64,000 nucleotides of DNA from assembly GCF_014636865.1 (NCBI RefSeq), contig NZ_BMER01000001.1, positions 124,001 to 188,000 on the forward strand, written 5' to 3'. A model generated the notes under the pieces. That model was not told the origin of the DNA and made no database searches. It was given only the letters and a program-made list of their open reading frames with translations. Made by a program: the position numbers and the translations under genes. Within the stretch, counting starts at the first letter, position 1; each line of letters opens with the position of its first letter. Below, piece by piece: positions 30,182 to 39,569 of the stretch. This DNA comes from Parapedobacter pyrenivorans (GTDB taxonomy: Bacteria > Bacteroidota > Bacteroidia > Sphingobacteriales > Sphingobacteriaceae).

Positions 30182-30445
30182 AAAAGGTTAATTTATTCGT
30201 TTGGTTCACCTATCGATTTACAAGCAGCAAATGGCAATGATTCAGGGTAAAAACCACAACGCTCAAACAAGGTAACAGATGATCTGGTGCGAATTGCCGC
30301 CTCTGGCTCTACATACTTCATCGATTAATCAGGGTTATAATTTAAACACAAAGAAAGGTAGAAGCAACCAAGCAGACCAGTACGGATTTGGCCACTATCA
30401 ATACGCTTTTGACTAAGGTTAGGACTGGATTAACCGATAAGATGG

Positions 30446-31348
30446 CTATTTAATATTGTTATGGTGTACACCCACGATATTAATGCGGTATTGTTGCGGA
30501 GTAATCCCTTTTATCTCTTTGAATCGACGGTTAAAATTGGATATATTATTAAATCCTACTTCAAAACAGATTTGTGTGATGCTATGCCGATTTTCTTCCA
30601 ATAATTGACAGGCATAATTGATGCGGAGGTCATTGATGAACTCCTTTAGTGTACGCTTGGTCCGTGCCTTGAAATACCGACAGAAAGCAGAAGGGGAGAT
30701 ATGAGCCTGCATCGCCATATCGTCTAGTGCGATCTCCTTTGTGAAATTCTGGAGAATGTACTCATAGATACTACTCATACGCATCGCATCATGGTCATTG
30801 AGGTTATCCCAGTATCCAGCCGATGAAAGCAAGTCATGCTCCTTGGTGGTAGATAATTCCTCCAGAATTTGAAGTAACAGAATGACTCGCCTCGATCCGG
30901 TATCGTCCGCCAGCTTGGTCATCCATTGCGAAATACGCTTCCTTGCTTCACCATAGATCACCAAGCCACGCGTGCTTTTCTTGAGTATGGCCTGGATTGC
31001 ACTCATTTCCGGAATGGCAAAAAAAGATTCACCTAGGCAAGATTCACTGAAATGTACAACAATAGCACTGTGCGAAAGCCCCGCGTTGTAAGCCGCTCCC
31101 TCTTCCGTGCCAACCATCGGTTCATGCAACCATGCATGGGGAAGGTTGGGACCATAGAATACCAAATCACCGCCCTCAAAGGTTGCGATACTGTTACCCG
31201 CAATCCGCTTGCCATGCGGGTAGTTTATGTAGGCTAATTCATACTCCGTATGGTAATGCCACTTTGTATCAAGCATATCAAAATAATCTTTCCTAACTTG
31301 GAAAGCCGCGCGGCTACCTAACGGAGGTTTGGCATAAATGGGCTTCAT
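30446..31348 (-). CDS. AraC family transcriptional regulator
   Basis: The 300-residue protein has an N-terminal cupin-like sensor (about 25-110, HYHTEYELAYI...GDLVFYGPNLPHAW) and a C-terminal AraC DNA-binding domain (about 200-295). The two helix-turn-helix units read DDMAMQAHISPSAFCRYFK and ITQICFEVGFNNISNFNRRFK, ending with the signature GITPQQYR. It sits immediately before the susC operon on the same strand and is divergent from the lactonase operon across 202 bp, so it may govern both. Sensor ligands in this subgroup are usually sugars; rhamnose would fit the GH78 gene. Confidence 0.93.
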   Translation of the reverse strand: MKPIYAKPPLGSRAAFQVRKDYFDMLDTKWHYHTEYELAYINYPHGKRIAGNSIATFEGGDLVFYGPNLPHAWLHEPMVGTEEGAAYNAGLSHSAIVVHFSESCLGESFFAIPEMSAIQAILKKSTRGLVIYGEARKRISQWMTKLADDTGSRRVILLLQILEELSTTKEHDLLSSAGYWDNLNDHDAMRMSSIYEYILQNFTKEIALDDMAMQAHISPSAFCRYFKARTKRTLKEFINDLRINYACQLLEENRHSITQICFEVGFNNISNFNRRFKEIKGITPQQYRINIVGVHHNNIK

Positions 31349-31514
31349 GATGACGTATGAGTTTATGGATCGCTATTATTTATATATTATATTGATGGAT
31401 AATTTACTACTTTTATTACTTTCCAATCAATTAAATACCGAAAGTAATACAAATAGATTAACAATCCGTCATTAAATCAAATTCGTATTGATACTGGTTA
31501 ATCCGATATCATTG

Positions 31515-31540
31515 CCGACCTCATTTTACTTATACCTTTA
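31515..31540 (+). promoter_or_regulatory. Weak candidate promoter of the lactonase operon
   Basis: ATTG at 31511-31514 and TACCTTTA at 31533-31540 are 18 bp apart and resemble TTTG/TAnnTTTG with one mismatch each. The -7 element would sit only 10 bp before the ATG, so the transcript would be nearly leaderless. The rest of the 202-bp divergent region (31349-31550) is AT-rich, with no further clear site. Confidence 0.22.
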
Positions 31541-31550
31541 AAAAATTTTT

Positions 31551-32426
31551 ATGATTACATTGAACACCAGCTATACCAATCGCCGAATCACAGATGCCCA
31601 TGTACATTTCTGGGATCTTTCGAAGATGAGTTATCCGTGGCTAGATGAAGTACCGGCTATCAAAAAGTCTCTCGGGCTACCAGATTATGAAACAGCGACG
31701 GAGGGGATAGCCGTATCGAACATTATATTTCTTCAATGCGAGTGCCTACCTAGTGAGTACCAAACCGAGGTAGATTATATAACACAGCTCGCTACGCACG
31801 ACCGCCGCATCAGCGGGATCGTCGCATACTATCCGTTGGAGGCCGCTGATGCGGCCGAAAAATTGCAGGTACTTATAGCCAACAAATTGGTCAAAGGCAT
31901 CCGTAGGCTGGAAGAGGATTTCACCTCTTTGTATAGCAATCCGCTTTTCGTATCCAATATGGGCTTGTTGCACCAATATAAGCTAAGTTTTGACCTAGGT
32001 GTGAAAGCCAATCAGCTACCGGCTGCCGTGAAACTCGTGCAAGCCGCACCCGATGTTCGCTATATGTTGGATCATTTTGGCAAACCAGCGATCCGCACCC
32101 AAGCGTTCACGCAATGGAAACACCACATGATGGAACTTGCCAAAAATCCCCAAGTCTATTGCAAGCTTTCCGGCTTGGTTACGGAAGCAGACTGGAACCG
32201 TTGGACAATCGCCGATTTGCAACGCTATGTCGATCTTATACTGGAGTTTTTTGGCCCAAAACGCATCGCTTTCGGCAGTGATTGGCCAGTAGTAACACTC
32301 GCATCAAGCTATGGACGTTGGTTTGACACGGCACTGCAATTGTGCCATAAACTTGCCCCCGACGACCTTGATCACGTGTTTTATCAAAATGCGCTGGACT
32401 TCTATCAAATCGAAGAATACGCATGA
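31551..32426 (+). CDS. Amidohydrolase-family sugar lactonase (L-fuconolactonase/L-rhamnonolactonase-like)
   Basis: The 291-residue cytoplasmic protein belongs to the COG3618-type amidohydrolase-2 group. It shows the metal motif TDAHVHFWDLSKMSYPWL, then LDHFGKPAI, VYCKLSGLVTEADW and the Asp-containing FGSDWPVV. Members of this group open L-fuconolactone or L-rhamnono-lactone to the acid. It overlaps the next gene, a Gfo/Idh dehydrogenase, by 4 bp (ATGA), which ties it to a dehydrogenase-lactonase-dehydratase sequence. The actual sugar is inferred from the neighbouring GH78 locus. Confidence 0.82.
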   Translation: MITLNTSYTNRRITDAHVHFWDLSKMSYPWLDEVPAIKKSLGLPDYETATEGIAVSNIIFLQCECLPSEYQTEVDYITQLATHDRRISGIVAYYPLEAADAAEKLQVLIANKLVKGIRRLEEDFTSLYSNPLFVSNMGLLHQYKLSFDLGVKANQLPAAVKLVQAAPDVRYMLDHFGKPAIRTQAFTQWKHHMMELAKNPQVYCKLSGLVTEADWNRWTIADLQRYVDLILEFFGPKRIAFGSDWPVVTLASSYGRWFDTALQLCHKLAPDDLDHVFYQNALDFYQIEEYA

Positions 32427-33496
32427 ACAGGTATACGCTAACCACTGATTTTAGACGGCCATCTACCGCGCACCCCATTCTGATAATCGGTGCGGGAGGC
32501 ATTATGGAAGAAGCCCACCTCCCCGCCTACCGAAAAGCCAATTGGCCGATTCTCGGCATATACGACCTTCAGCCGGAAAAAGCACGGCGGGTGGCGTCGC
32601 TATTTGAAATTCCAGCAGTGTACGAGTCTCTAGATGAACTTATTCGCAACGCGCCTTCGGATGCAGTGTTTGACATCGCGATACCAGCTTCCCGATTGAT
32701 CGATATCCTGAAGCAATTGCCGCTCGGTGCCCATGTGATGATGCAAAAACCGATGGGGGAAACGCTCGATGAAGCCAGGGAAATTCTCCGTATTTGTGAA
32801 TCCAAGCAGTTTACGGCCAGCGTCAATTTTCAGATGAAACTCATTCCCTCGATCATCGCAGCAAAAAATCTAATCGACCAAGGAGCTATCGGCGATCTGC
32901 ATGACATGGAAATACGAATGAACATTTACCATCCTTGGGAACTCTGGGAATTTCTTTTCGGCATACCACGAATGGAAATGCTATACCATAGTATCCATTA
33001 TATGGATATGATCAAATACTTTTTGGGAATGCCCAAACAAGTTTATGCCAAGACCTTCCAGCACCCCAAACAGATGCAGTTGGCCTCTACCCGTTCAATC
33101 ATCGTTTTCGACTACGAGCGGCCCGTACGTGCATTTGTAAACACCAACCATGGCCATGATTTCGGACTGAAGCACCAAGATTCATTTGTCAAGTGGGAAG
33201 GAACAAAGGGAGCCATCAAAGCTACGCTTGGCAAGAATATCAATTTCCCGGAAGGAGAAGCTGATCACTTTGAATATTTCCTATCGGAAGATCAATCCAA
33301 TGCGTGGCATGAAGAAACGATTCCCGGTGCTTGGTACCCGGATGCGTTCACGGCTACCATGGCAGATTTGCTATGCGCCATCGAAAATCCGGCCGCGGCC
33401 CACATCACTTCAGTGAAACACGCTTATGACACCATGCGCCTAGTTGAGGCCGCTTATTTATCGAACGACAGCGGTGGCACTACGATTCCAGACTAA
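32423..33496 (+). CDS. Gfo/Idh/MocA family dehydrogenase (putative sugar dehydrogenase)
   Basis: The 357-residue protein has an N-terminal Rossmann motif (ILIIGAGGIMEEAHLP) and the family helix MMQKPMGETLDEAREIL, where the conserved K-P is preceded by Gln instead of the more usual Glu. The C-terminal domain includes the candidate catalytic His in YHSIHYMDMIKYFLG. It is coupled by ATGA to the upstream lactonase and lies 39 bp before the dehydratase start, so oxidation of a free deoxysugar to its lactone is the best guess. Other redox reactions on sugars are possible. Confidence 0.8.
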   Translation: MNRYTLTTDFRRPSTAHPILIIGAGGIMEEAHLPAYRKANWPILGIYDLQPEKARRVASLFEIPAVYESLDELIRNAPSDAVFDIAIPASRLIDILKQLPLGAHVMMQKPMGETLDEAREILRICESKQFTASVNFQMKLIPSIIAAKNLIDQGAIGDLHDMEIRMNIYHPWELWEFLFGIPRMEMLYHSIHYMDMIKYFLGMPKQVYAKTFQHPKQMQLASTRSIIVFDYERPVRAFVNTNHGHDFGLKHQDSFVKWEGTKGAIKATLGKNINFPEGEADHFEYFLSEDQSNAWHEETIPGAWYPDAFTATMADLLCAIENPAAAHITSVKHAYDTMRLVEAAYLSNDSGGTTIPD

Positions 33497-33535
33497 GTCA
33501 ATTAATTGATTACTAATAACACATCAACTCACTTA

Positions 33536-35227
33536 ATGAATACCCCATTAAATAAATTTAGCCGTAAACTGACTGAAAATGAGGATCAACCAGGATCAAG
33601 GGCTATGTTGCACGCCATCGGATTAGATGAGCGTACCATCAAACTACCCCAAATAGGGATTGCAAGTGCGGGTTACGCAGGCAATCCCTGCAACATGCAC
33701 CTCAACGATCTCGCTGCGATCGTGGCAGACGCGATGAAAACAGTTGAGTTAACCGGATTAACATTCAATACAATCGGCGTAAGCGATGCCATCAGCATGG
33801 GTACGTTTGGCATGAACTTCTCGCTGCCTTCACGTGATCTCATCGCCGATTGCATCGAGACCGTAATGGGTGGGCAATGGTATGACGGATTGGTAACCGT
33901 CATGGGGTGCGACAAAAACTTGCCTGGCGCGGCGATTGCCATGGGCCGGCTCAACCGCCCTGCATTGATGATCTATGGCGGAAGCATCCATTCCGGTCGT
34001 CACAAAGGAAAGAAAATCAATGTGCTTTCCACTTTTGAAGCCTATGGGGCTAAGGTAGCGGGTCTTATCGACGAAGAAGAACTTGGTCAGATCATCCGCA
34101 ATGCATGCCCAGGTGCAGGGGCATGCGGCGGTATGTATACGGCCAATACGATGTCTTCTTCCATCGAGGCACTCGGCTTGTCGCTGCCCTACAGCTCGTC
34201 CAATCCAGCCACCAGCGACGAAAAGAAACAGGAATGTGTTACAGCGGCGGCAGCCATTAAACACTTGCTCGAACTGGACCTTAAACCGCGCGATATCGTG
34301 ACCCGAAGATCACTCGAAAACGCCTTGGTTGTCGTCATGGCATTAGGCGGTTCCACCAACGCTGTCTTACACTACCTGGCCATTGCACAGGCATTTGGCC
34401 TTCCCCTCGCATTAGACGATTTCCAGTACATCAGCAATCACACGCCATTGATTGCCGATTTGAAACCCAGTGGTAAATACATGATGGAGGATGTGCACGA
34501 CAGCGGTGGTACACCCGCTGTTTTAAAAATCCTCCTGGAGGGCGGGTTACTTGATGGTGACTGCCTCACGGTGACGGGTAAAACACTCCGTCAAAATCTT
34601 GAGAACATCAAACCCTGGAACAATGAATTGAATCTCCTAACACCCATCGATAAGCCATTGAAACCTACCGGACACCTGCAAATCATGTACGGAAATGTAG
34701 CGCCTGATGGTGCCGTGGCCAAAATAACTGGCAAGGAAGGCGAATTCTTTGAAGGTACGGCGAAGGTGTTCGACAGCGAAGATGAAACCGTAGACGCCGT
34801 GAAGAAAGGCCTCATCAAAGCAGGAGATGTCATCGTCATCCGCTATGTGGGCCCAAAAGGCGGACCCGGCATGCCGGAAATGCTGAAGGTGACCGCGGCA
34901 ATAATGGGTGCTGGTCTGGGCAAAGCGGTGGCACTGATTACCGACGGACGCTTTTCGGGTGGAACCCATGGCTTCGTGGTAGGCCACATTGCGCCCGAAG
35001 CCTTCGATGGTGGCCCGATTGCCCTATTAAGGGACGGCGATATCCTTACCATAGATGTGCGCAATAACCGGATAGCGGTAAATGCGAATGAAGAGGAACT
35101 AAGGTTGCGAATGGCCCGATGGGTAAAGCCTGCACCGAAATTCACACAGGGTGTACTCTATAAATATACACAGTTGGTATCGTCGGCATCCGCTGGGTGC
35201 GTCACCGACGGTAAGATATCGGAATGA
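33536..35227 (+). CDS. IlvD/EDD family dehydratase
   Basis: From ATG 33536 the protein is 563 residues, the usual length for dihydroxy-acid dehydratase; an upstream TTG at 33506 is less likely. Iron-sulphur ligands are visible in [21 protein letters not shown] and [16 protein letters not shown], and the C-terminal block [11 protein letters not shown]...[11 protein letters not shown] is intact. By eye it resembles genuine IlvD very closely, yet it stands alone with a sugar lactonase and dehydrogenase and without ilvBNC genes. It could therefore be IlvD itself or a sugar-acid dehydratase making a 2-keto-3-deoxy acid. No downstream aldolase is in the window. Confidence 0.85.
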   Translation: MNTPLNKFSRKLTENEDQPGSRAMLHAIGLDERTIKLPQIGIASAGYAGNPCNMHLNDLAAIVADAMKTVELTGLTFNTIGVSDAISMGTFGMNFSLPSRDLIADCIETVMGGQWYDGLVTVMGCDKNLPGAAIAMGRLNRPALMIYGGSIHSGRHKGKKINVLSTFEAYGAKVAGLIDEEELGQIIRNACPGAGACGGMYTANTMSSSIEALGLSLPYSSSNPATSDEKKQECVTAAAAIKHLLELDLKPRDIVTRRSLENALVVVMALGGSTNAVLHYLAIAQAFGLPLALDDFQYISNHTPLIADLKPSGKYMMEDVHDSGGTPAVLKILLEGGLLDGDCLTVTGKTLRQNLENIKPWNNELNLLTPIDKPLKPTGHLQIMYGNVAPDGAVAKITGKEGEFFEGTAKVFDSEDETVDAVKKGLIKAGDVIVIRYVGPKGGPGMPEMLKVTAAIMGAGLGKAVALITDGRFSGGTHGFVVGHIAPEAFDGGPIALLRDGDILTIDVRNNRIAVNANEEELRLRMARWVKPAPKFTQGVLYKYTQLVSSASAGCVTDGKISE

Positions 35228-35315
35228 GTCCAAAGCTAGCCGCCTTAGCAAAAATGATGAAAAGTTAATGCGTTGCTAATATTCAGGTAATCTCGCGCCT
35301 CCACCTTTGTGCAAT

Positions 35316-35429
35316 ATGGTATACCTACTGGAAATAACCATTTGCGCAATAGTGCTCACGTTGATCGGATGTTCTTATTTATTTATCAAATACGTGGATG
35401 TGCGATTTGATGATGAGGAAGATTACTAA
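35316..35429 (+). CDS. Small single-pass membrane protein (37 residues)
   Basis: This short frame reads from ATG 35316 to TAA 35427-35429. It encodes a hydrophobic helix (about residues 4-24, EITICAIVLTLIGCSYLFI) followed by a charged tail, YVDVRFDDEEDY. It ends 12 bp before the LpxH-like phosphatase gene, a spacing typical of an operon. The positive-to-negative layout and the acidic C-terminus look like a real small membrane protein, but I recognise no family. Expression is not shown by sequence alone. Confidence 0.5.
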   Translation: MVYLLEITICAIVLTLIGCSYLFIKYVDVRFDDEEDY

Positions 35430-35441
35430 CCTCCACCGCCT

Positions 35442-36293
35442 ATGAACAAACGGGATGTAGACCTTGTAGTCCTTTCTGACATACACCTTGGCACTTACGG
35501 CTGCCACGCAAAGGAACTCCTTCGCTACCTCAAAAGCATCAAGCCAAAACAGATCCTTCTCAATGGCGATATCATTGATATCTGGCAGTTCAGCAAACGG
35601 TACTGGCCTGAATCGCACATGAAGGTGGTCAGGAAAATCCTTAAATTCGTCGCCGATGGCATACCCGTAATCTACCTCACTGGTAATCACGACGAGATGC
35701 TCCGTAAATTTACGGACTTCAGGCTTGGTTCGCTTACCTTGACAGACAAACTCTCGCTGCGCGTTGGAAAAAAACGCGCTTGGGTTTTTCATGGTGACAT
35801 CTTTGATGTAACGATGCAGCACGCCAAATGGCTTGCCCGACTGGGAGCCATCGGATATGACAGCCTTATTCTATTAAATAGTGTAGTCAACTGGATGCTC
35901 ATCAAACTGGGCAGGGAGAAAATGAGTCTTTCCAAAAGAATCAAAAACAGCATCAAAAACGCTGTAAAATTCATCAATGATTTCGAAATCGCAGCGGCCA
36001 CATTAGCCATTGAAAAAGGGTACCACTATGTGATTTGCGGTCACATCCACCAACCCGAAATCCGGACAATAGAAACCGAAAAGGGTACCGTTACGTACCT
36101 CAACTCGGGTGATTGGGTGGAGAACCTGACTGCGCTGGAATTTCACCGCGGAGCTTGGCAGATATACCGCTATCAGGCAGCGGACTATTCAACGGTCGAC
36201 CAAGAGCCGGATGTTTCCGAAAATGACGACCTTAGCAACAAACTCGACATCAGGAGACTGCTTGATTTACTGAAATCGGAGCCGGTAGGTTAA
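35442..36293 (+). CDS. LpxH-like metallophosphoesterase
   Basis: The 283-residue protein belongs to the calcineurin-like phosphoesterases. Metal-binding blocks are VLSDIHLGTYG, LNGDIIDIW, LTGNHDEM, VFHGDIFD and CGHIHQPEI. It matches the UDP-2,3-diacylglucosamine hydrolase group (COG2908) at low to moderate level, but a better LpxH candidate is encoded at 49894-50643. This copy has an extended mid-region and a polar C-terminal tail. It is preceded by a small membrane protein gene. A lipid-A-related or other phospho-substrate is possible; I leave the symbol empty. Confidence 0.8.
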   Translation: MNKRDVDLVVLSDIHLGTYGCHAKELLRYLKSIKPKQILLNGDIIDIWQFSKRYWPESHMKVVRKILKFVADGIPVIYLTGNHDEMLRKFTDFRLGSLTLTDKLSLRVGKKRAWVFHGDIFDVTMQHAKWLARLGAIGYDSLILLNSVVNWMLIKLGREKMSLSKRIKNSIKNAVKFINDFEIAAATLAIEKGYHYVICGHIHQPEIRTIETEKGTVTYLNSGDWVENLTALEFHRGAWQIYRYQAADYSTVDQEPDVSENDDLSNKLDIRRLLDLLKSEPVG

Positions 36294-36344
36294 AAAATTT
36301 AAAATTAACCACTATAATTGTAGCGCCAATGTGGGGCATGCAAT

Positions 36345-37325
36345 ATGATAGATCAGTTTCGGAAATACACCCCTTTAAATATTCTGTTGTTATCTGCCGT
36401 AGGGCTTGTGCTATGTCTCGGTGTATTTACCCACCTGCCGGACAACCTCATGCCCGTTTTCTTCGAGCCGGCTATCAGCAATTTCACAGGTAAGCTCTCG
36501 CCAGAGAATATCTCTCCCCAAGCGAATGTGCTAATCACGCTCGTGCTCACCATCGTCCAGGCGCTACTGATCAATACCGTGATTAATCGCTTCAACCTCG
36601 TAGGGCGATCGAGCTTTCTGGCTGCATTGATGTATATGACGTTGGCGAGCCTGATGCTACCATTCCTCGTATTATCTCCCATACTGATTTGCAATTTCCT
36701 CACCATCTGGATGCTCGATAAGCTACTTAGCATCTACCGGCGCACCGAAATTAAGTCACTCATGTTTGATCTGGGTATGATCGTCGCCCTGGGCAGCCTG
36801 GTTTATTTTCCGTTCATCATCATGTTGCTGCTTCTGTGGTGTAGCCTGATTATCTTCCGCCCTTTTGATTGGCGCGAATGGCTGGCAATACCCATAGGTT
36901 TCGCTACGGTATATTTTCTATTGGGTGTGGTATACTTTTGGTTCGACCGTATGGATGCGTTTTATGAAATATGGCTCCCGCTTAGTTACCCGTTTCCTAC
37001 GTCTATCCGCATCGAAATTTATGACTACCTGGTATTGTTGCCCGTTGTCGTCATCCTGGTGCTGTTTTTCTTCACACTCCGGCAAAACCTCTTCAAAAGT
37101 GTTGTGCATATCCGCAAGTCATTCCAACTGCTGTTTTGCATGTTTGCATTGGCGGCCATCTCGTTCTACCTCAACGCCGACTGGTCCGTTAACCACTTCC
37201 TATTGGCGGTCCCTCCCATAGCGATATACATGACTTATTACTTCATTTATGCAGCAAAACGATGGTTTTACGAAAGTGTTTTTGCCGTTTTATTGCTCAC
37301 CATCCTTTATTTCCAATTTTTCTAA
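36345..37325 (+). CDS. Polytopic membrane protein, DUF6427-like
   Basis: The 326-residue protein is almost entirely hydrophobic, with about nine or ten membrane segments and short loops. It resembles the Bacteroidota-specific DUF6427 family in its opening (MIDQFRKYTPLNILLL) and in the central FRPFDWREWLAIPIGF. The family has no assigned biochemical role that I know. A TATAATTG at 36313-36320 may be a weak -7 element. It lies 51 bp after the phosphoesterase. Confidence 0.78.
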   Translation: MIDQFRKYTPLNILLLSAVGLVLCLGVFTHLPDNLMPVFFEPAISNFTGKLSPENISPQANVLITLVLTIVQALLINTVINRFNLVGRSSFLAALMYMTLASLMLPFLVLSPILICNFLTIWMLDKLLSIYRRTEIKSLMFDLGMIVALGSLVYFPFIIMLLLLWCSLIIFRPFDWREWLAIPIGFATVYFLLGVVYFWFDRMDAFYEIWLPLSYPFPTSIRIEIYDYLVLLPVVVILVLFFFTLRQNLFKSVVHIRKSFQLLFCMFALAAISFYLNADWSVNHFLLAVPPIAIYMTYYFIYAAKRWFYESVFAVLLLTILYFQFF

Positions 37326-37392
37326 TTGATTTATAAGCAGTGTTTTAACCTTTTTTAACAAAAAGGATGTCCCGCGGCAACTAAAAATTAGA

Positions 37393-37400
37393 TAGCTTTG
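37393..37400 (+). promoter_or_regulatory. Putative -7 element upstream of the outer-membrane protein/lptC genes
   Basis: TAGCTTTG matches TAnnTTTG exactly. Just upstream, 37349-37366 can fold as a short AT-rich hairpin (CCTTTTT and AAAAAGG around TAAC), which may end transcription from the preceding gene. No clear -33 TTTG is seen. Confidence 0.35.
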
Positions 37401-37515
37401 CATACATTTTTTAGATTATTTTAACTGATTGTCATCAACAAGTATTCATCGACATCGTCGTCCCGTTTTAAATCAGCACATGCAGCACCGCATACCGAAG
37501 CTCCCTTATAGCATT

Positions 37516-38814
37516 ATGCACGTCACTCCCAGCGTTTTCTTCGCACTAGTTACACTCTTACTATTTACAACAGCGGCGCAAGCGCAGCGCTCAACGACCA
37601 GTTCACCGTATTCACGGTATGGATTGGGGGAGATCCGCGGCGATCTCCTCCCGCAAAGCCGTGCCATGGGGGGAATCTCGACCGGTATACGCTACCTGAG
37701 CGGATATGGCAATATCAACGTAGGAAACCCGGCATCTTACTCCGCATTGGCACTCACTACCATTGATGTCGGTGTGTTTGGCAACATTACACAACTCAGC
37801 AAAAACCAACTTTCAGAAAACTCCTATAATTTTTCACTTAGCCATATCAATTTCGGGATTCCACTAGGCCGCCCGGGCGGCATCAGCTTTGGGATCATGC
37901 CTTTTTCGGATGTCGGCTTTAGTTACGCTATTCCTGGCAAAATCGACACCACTGATATCCGCACGGTATATGCCGGAGCCGGTGGCACAACCAAGGCCTA
38001 CCTGGGCTATGGAATCCAAATTAATAAGAATTTCAGCGTAGGAACTAATGTTTCCTATATATTCGGCACGCTGGAAAGCATCAACTCGGTGGAATTCCCC
38101 GGCGATGTGGGCGCATTGAATGTGCGGACAGACAGCAGCCAATATGTTAATGGATTTAGCTTTGATTATGGTGCGCAATACTTCCAACCGTTGGGCAACA
38201 ACGTCAGTTTGACCATCGGTTATTCGGGCACCGCCGGTACCCCGCTCAACACGAAGGCATCCCGCGTAATCACCCGTACGCCCACCAGCGTGGAAGACGA
38301 TTACGAGAACCTGCCCGTAGATACCATAGGCACCTACGAAGGTGCAAAGCAACGGATCACCATGCCCATGAAACACAGTGTAGGTTTCAGCGTAGCCAAA
38401 GGCAACAACTGGATGGTAGGCGGCGACGTGAACTATGCCAAATGGAGCAGTTACCGGATCGGCGAACATAACCCGCAATTGACTGATAGCTACGGTTTTG
38501 CTGTGGGTGGGCAAATCACTCCCGACGTTACATCCGTAAATTACCTGAACGTAGTGGATTACCGCCTTGGATTCAAATACAACAAGTCCTATATCAATAT
38601 CGACAATCAAGACATTAACCAAATGGCTTTGACCGTAGGCTTCGGTTTTCCGCTGCCTTCCCTATTTGGGACATCATTTTACAAAATCAATTTCTCCACC
38701 GAATTCGGCCAAATGGGCACGCTTTCCAACAGCTTAGTACGTGAACGCTACATCAATTTCAATTTAGGGTTTACGCTCAATGACCGTTGGTTTAGACGTA
38801 CAACTTACGATTAG
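37516..38814 (+). CDS. Outer-membrane beta-barrel protein
   Basis: I chose ATG 37516, giving 432 residues with a clean signal peptide (HVTPSVFFALVTLLLFTTAAQAQ). ATG 37480 in frame would add 12 residues; the farthest start is a TTG. After cleavage the protein begins with SPYSRYGLGEIRGDLLPQSRAMGG, a pattern common in Bacteroidota FadL-like or PorV-like barrels. It has alternating amphipathic strands throughout. It stands 25 bp before lptC, a pairing I recall from other Bacteroidota. Function is unknown. Confidence 0.72.
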   Translation: MHVTPSVFFALVTLLLFTTAAQAQRSTTSSPYSRYGLGEIRGDLLPQSRAMGGISTGIRYLSGYGNINVGNPASYSALALTTIDVGVFGNITQLSKNQLSENSYNFSLSHINFGIPLGRPGGISFGIMPFSDVGFSYAIPGKIDTTDIRTVYAGAGGTTKAYLGYGIQINKNFSVGTNVSYIFGTLESINSVEFPGDVGALNVRTDSSQYVNGFSFDYGAQYFQPLGNNVSLTIGYSGTAGTPLNTKASRVITRTPTSVEDDYENLPVDTIGTYEGAKQRITMPMKHSVGFSVAKGNNWMVGGDVNYAKWSSYRIGEHNPQLTDSYGFAVGGQITPDVTSVNYLNVVDYRLGFKYNKSYINIDNQDINQMALTVGFGFPLPSLFGTSFYKINFSTEFGQMGTLSNSLVRERYINFNLGFTLNDRWFRRTTYD

Positions 38815-38839
38815 GAAGAGAACGCTTATACGATAAGTC

Positions 38840-39424
38840 ATGAACGTAGTTGGCAAGATTTTCCGCATGACACTACCTGCATCGCTTGGTGTAATTCTAC
38901 TTGCCTCCTGTGAAACAGACCTGAAAGAAGTGGATCGCATTGCTGCCATCCAAGCGGAGGAACCGGTGGATATATCCCAGGGGGTAACCGTCGTTTACAG
39001 CGATTCCGCGCTGGTGAAAGCCCAGATGACCGCTCCCGAAATGCGGCACTACAATGTGGAGAAGCCGTACTACGAGTTTCAAAAGGGCGTGACCATTATC
39101 TTCTTTGATGACATCGGCGCGGAAACACAGCGCATCACCTCAGATTACGCCATCCAAAAGGAGACAGAAGAGTTAACCGAATTCAGGGGAAATGTAGTGA
39201 TCACACGTGCCGATGGGTCTATCATCAAAACGGAGGAGCTTATCTACGACCAAAAAGCCAATACATTTTACAATCATGTGCCCATCGAAGCCTACTTCAA
39301 AGACGGCAGGGGCAATTTCATGGGATCTTCCTTTACGTCAGACGCAAGCTTCGAAAACATTGAAGTGCAGAATTCTACGGGATTGTATATCTTCGAAGAT
39401 GGCGAAGGGCCGGCTTTCCGATAG
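38840..39424 (+). CDS. lptC: LPS export protein LptC-like lipoprotein
   Basis: The 194-residue protein has a lipobox ending at Cys24 (LLASC). It then shows the repeated beta-jellyroll pattern of LptC/OstA-N proteins: VVYSDSALVKAQMTAPEMRHY, GVTIIFFDDIGAETQRITSDYAI and FRGNVVITRADGSIIKTEEL. LptC couples the inner-membrane LptBFG transporter to LptA in lipopolysaccharide export. Bacteroidota versions are lipidated. It precedes a PpiD-type foldase gene, which fits an envelope-biogenesis block. Confidence 0.86.
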   Translation: MNVVGKIFRMTLPASLGVILLASCETDLKEVDRIAAIQAEEPVDISQGVTVVYSDSALVKAQMTAPEMRHYNVEKPYYEFQKGVTIIFFDDIGAETQRITSDYAIQKETEELTEFRGNVVITRADGSIIKTEELIYDQKANTFYNHVPIEAYFKDGRGNFMGSSFTSDASFENIEVQNSTGLYIFEDGEGPAFR

Positions 39425-39447
39425 ATGAATCGCAATTTATTTAAGTT

Positions 39448-39479
39448 TTTGCGCTTTTTTTGATAAAAGTCGTATCTTG
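39448..39479 (+). promoter_or_regulatory. Putative promoter of the PpiD-like gene
   Basis: TTTG at 39448-39451 and TATCTTG at 39473-39479 are 21 bp apart. The GTATCTTGCGCC string here recurs at 43698-43709, upstream of the polyprenyl synthase, which suggests a shared local promoter form. Confidence 0.4.
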
Positions 39480-39569
39480 CGCCTCGTTTAAAAAAAGTGG
39501 AGACAACCACCTGAAAACAAGAATTTGACACAAAAAATAACAGCTTAAAAAAACAGGTTTATACAGGCT

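Noticed and set aside
33506-33535. Upstream TTG start for the IlvD-like gene
   Set aside because: ATG 33536 gives the usual family length and start; the extra residues are not family-like.
37864-38622. A 252-codon minus-strand frame inside the outer-membrane protein gene
   Set aside because: Antisense to a protein with a clean signal peptide and barrel pattern; no motif in the shadow.
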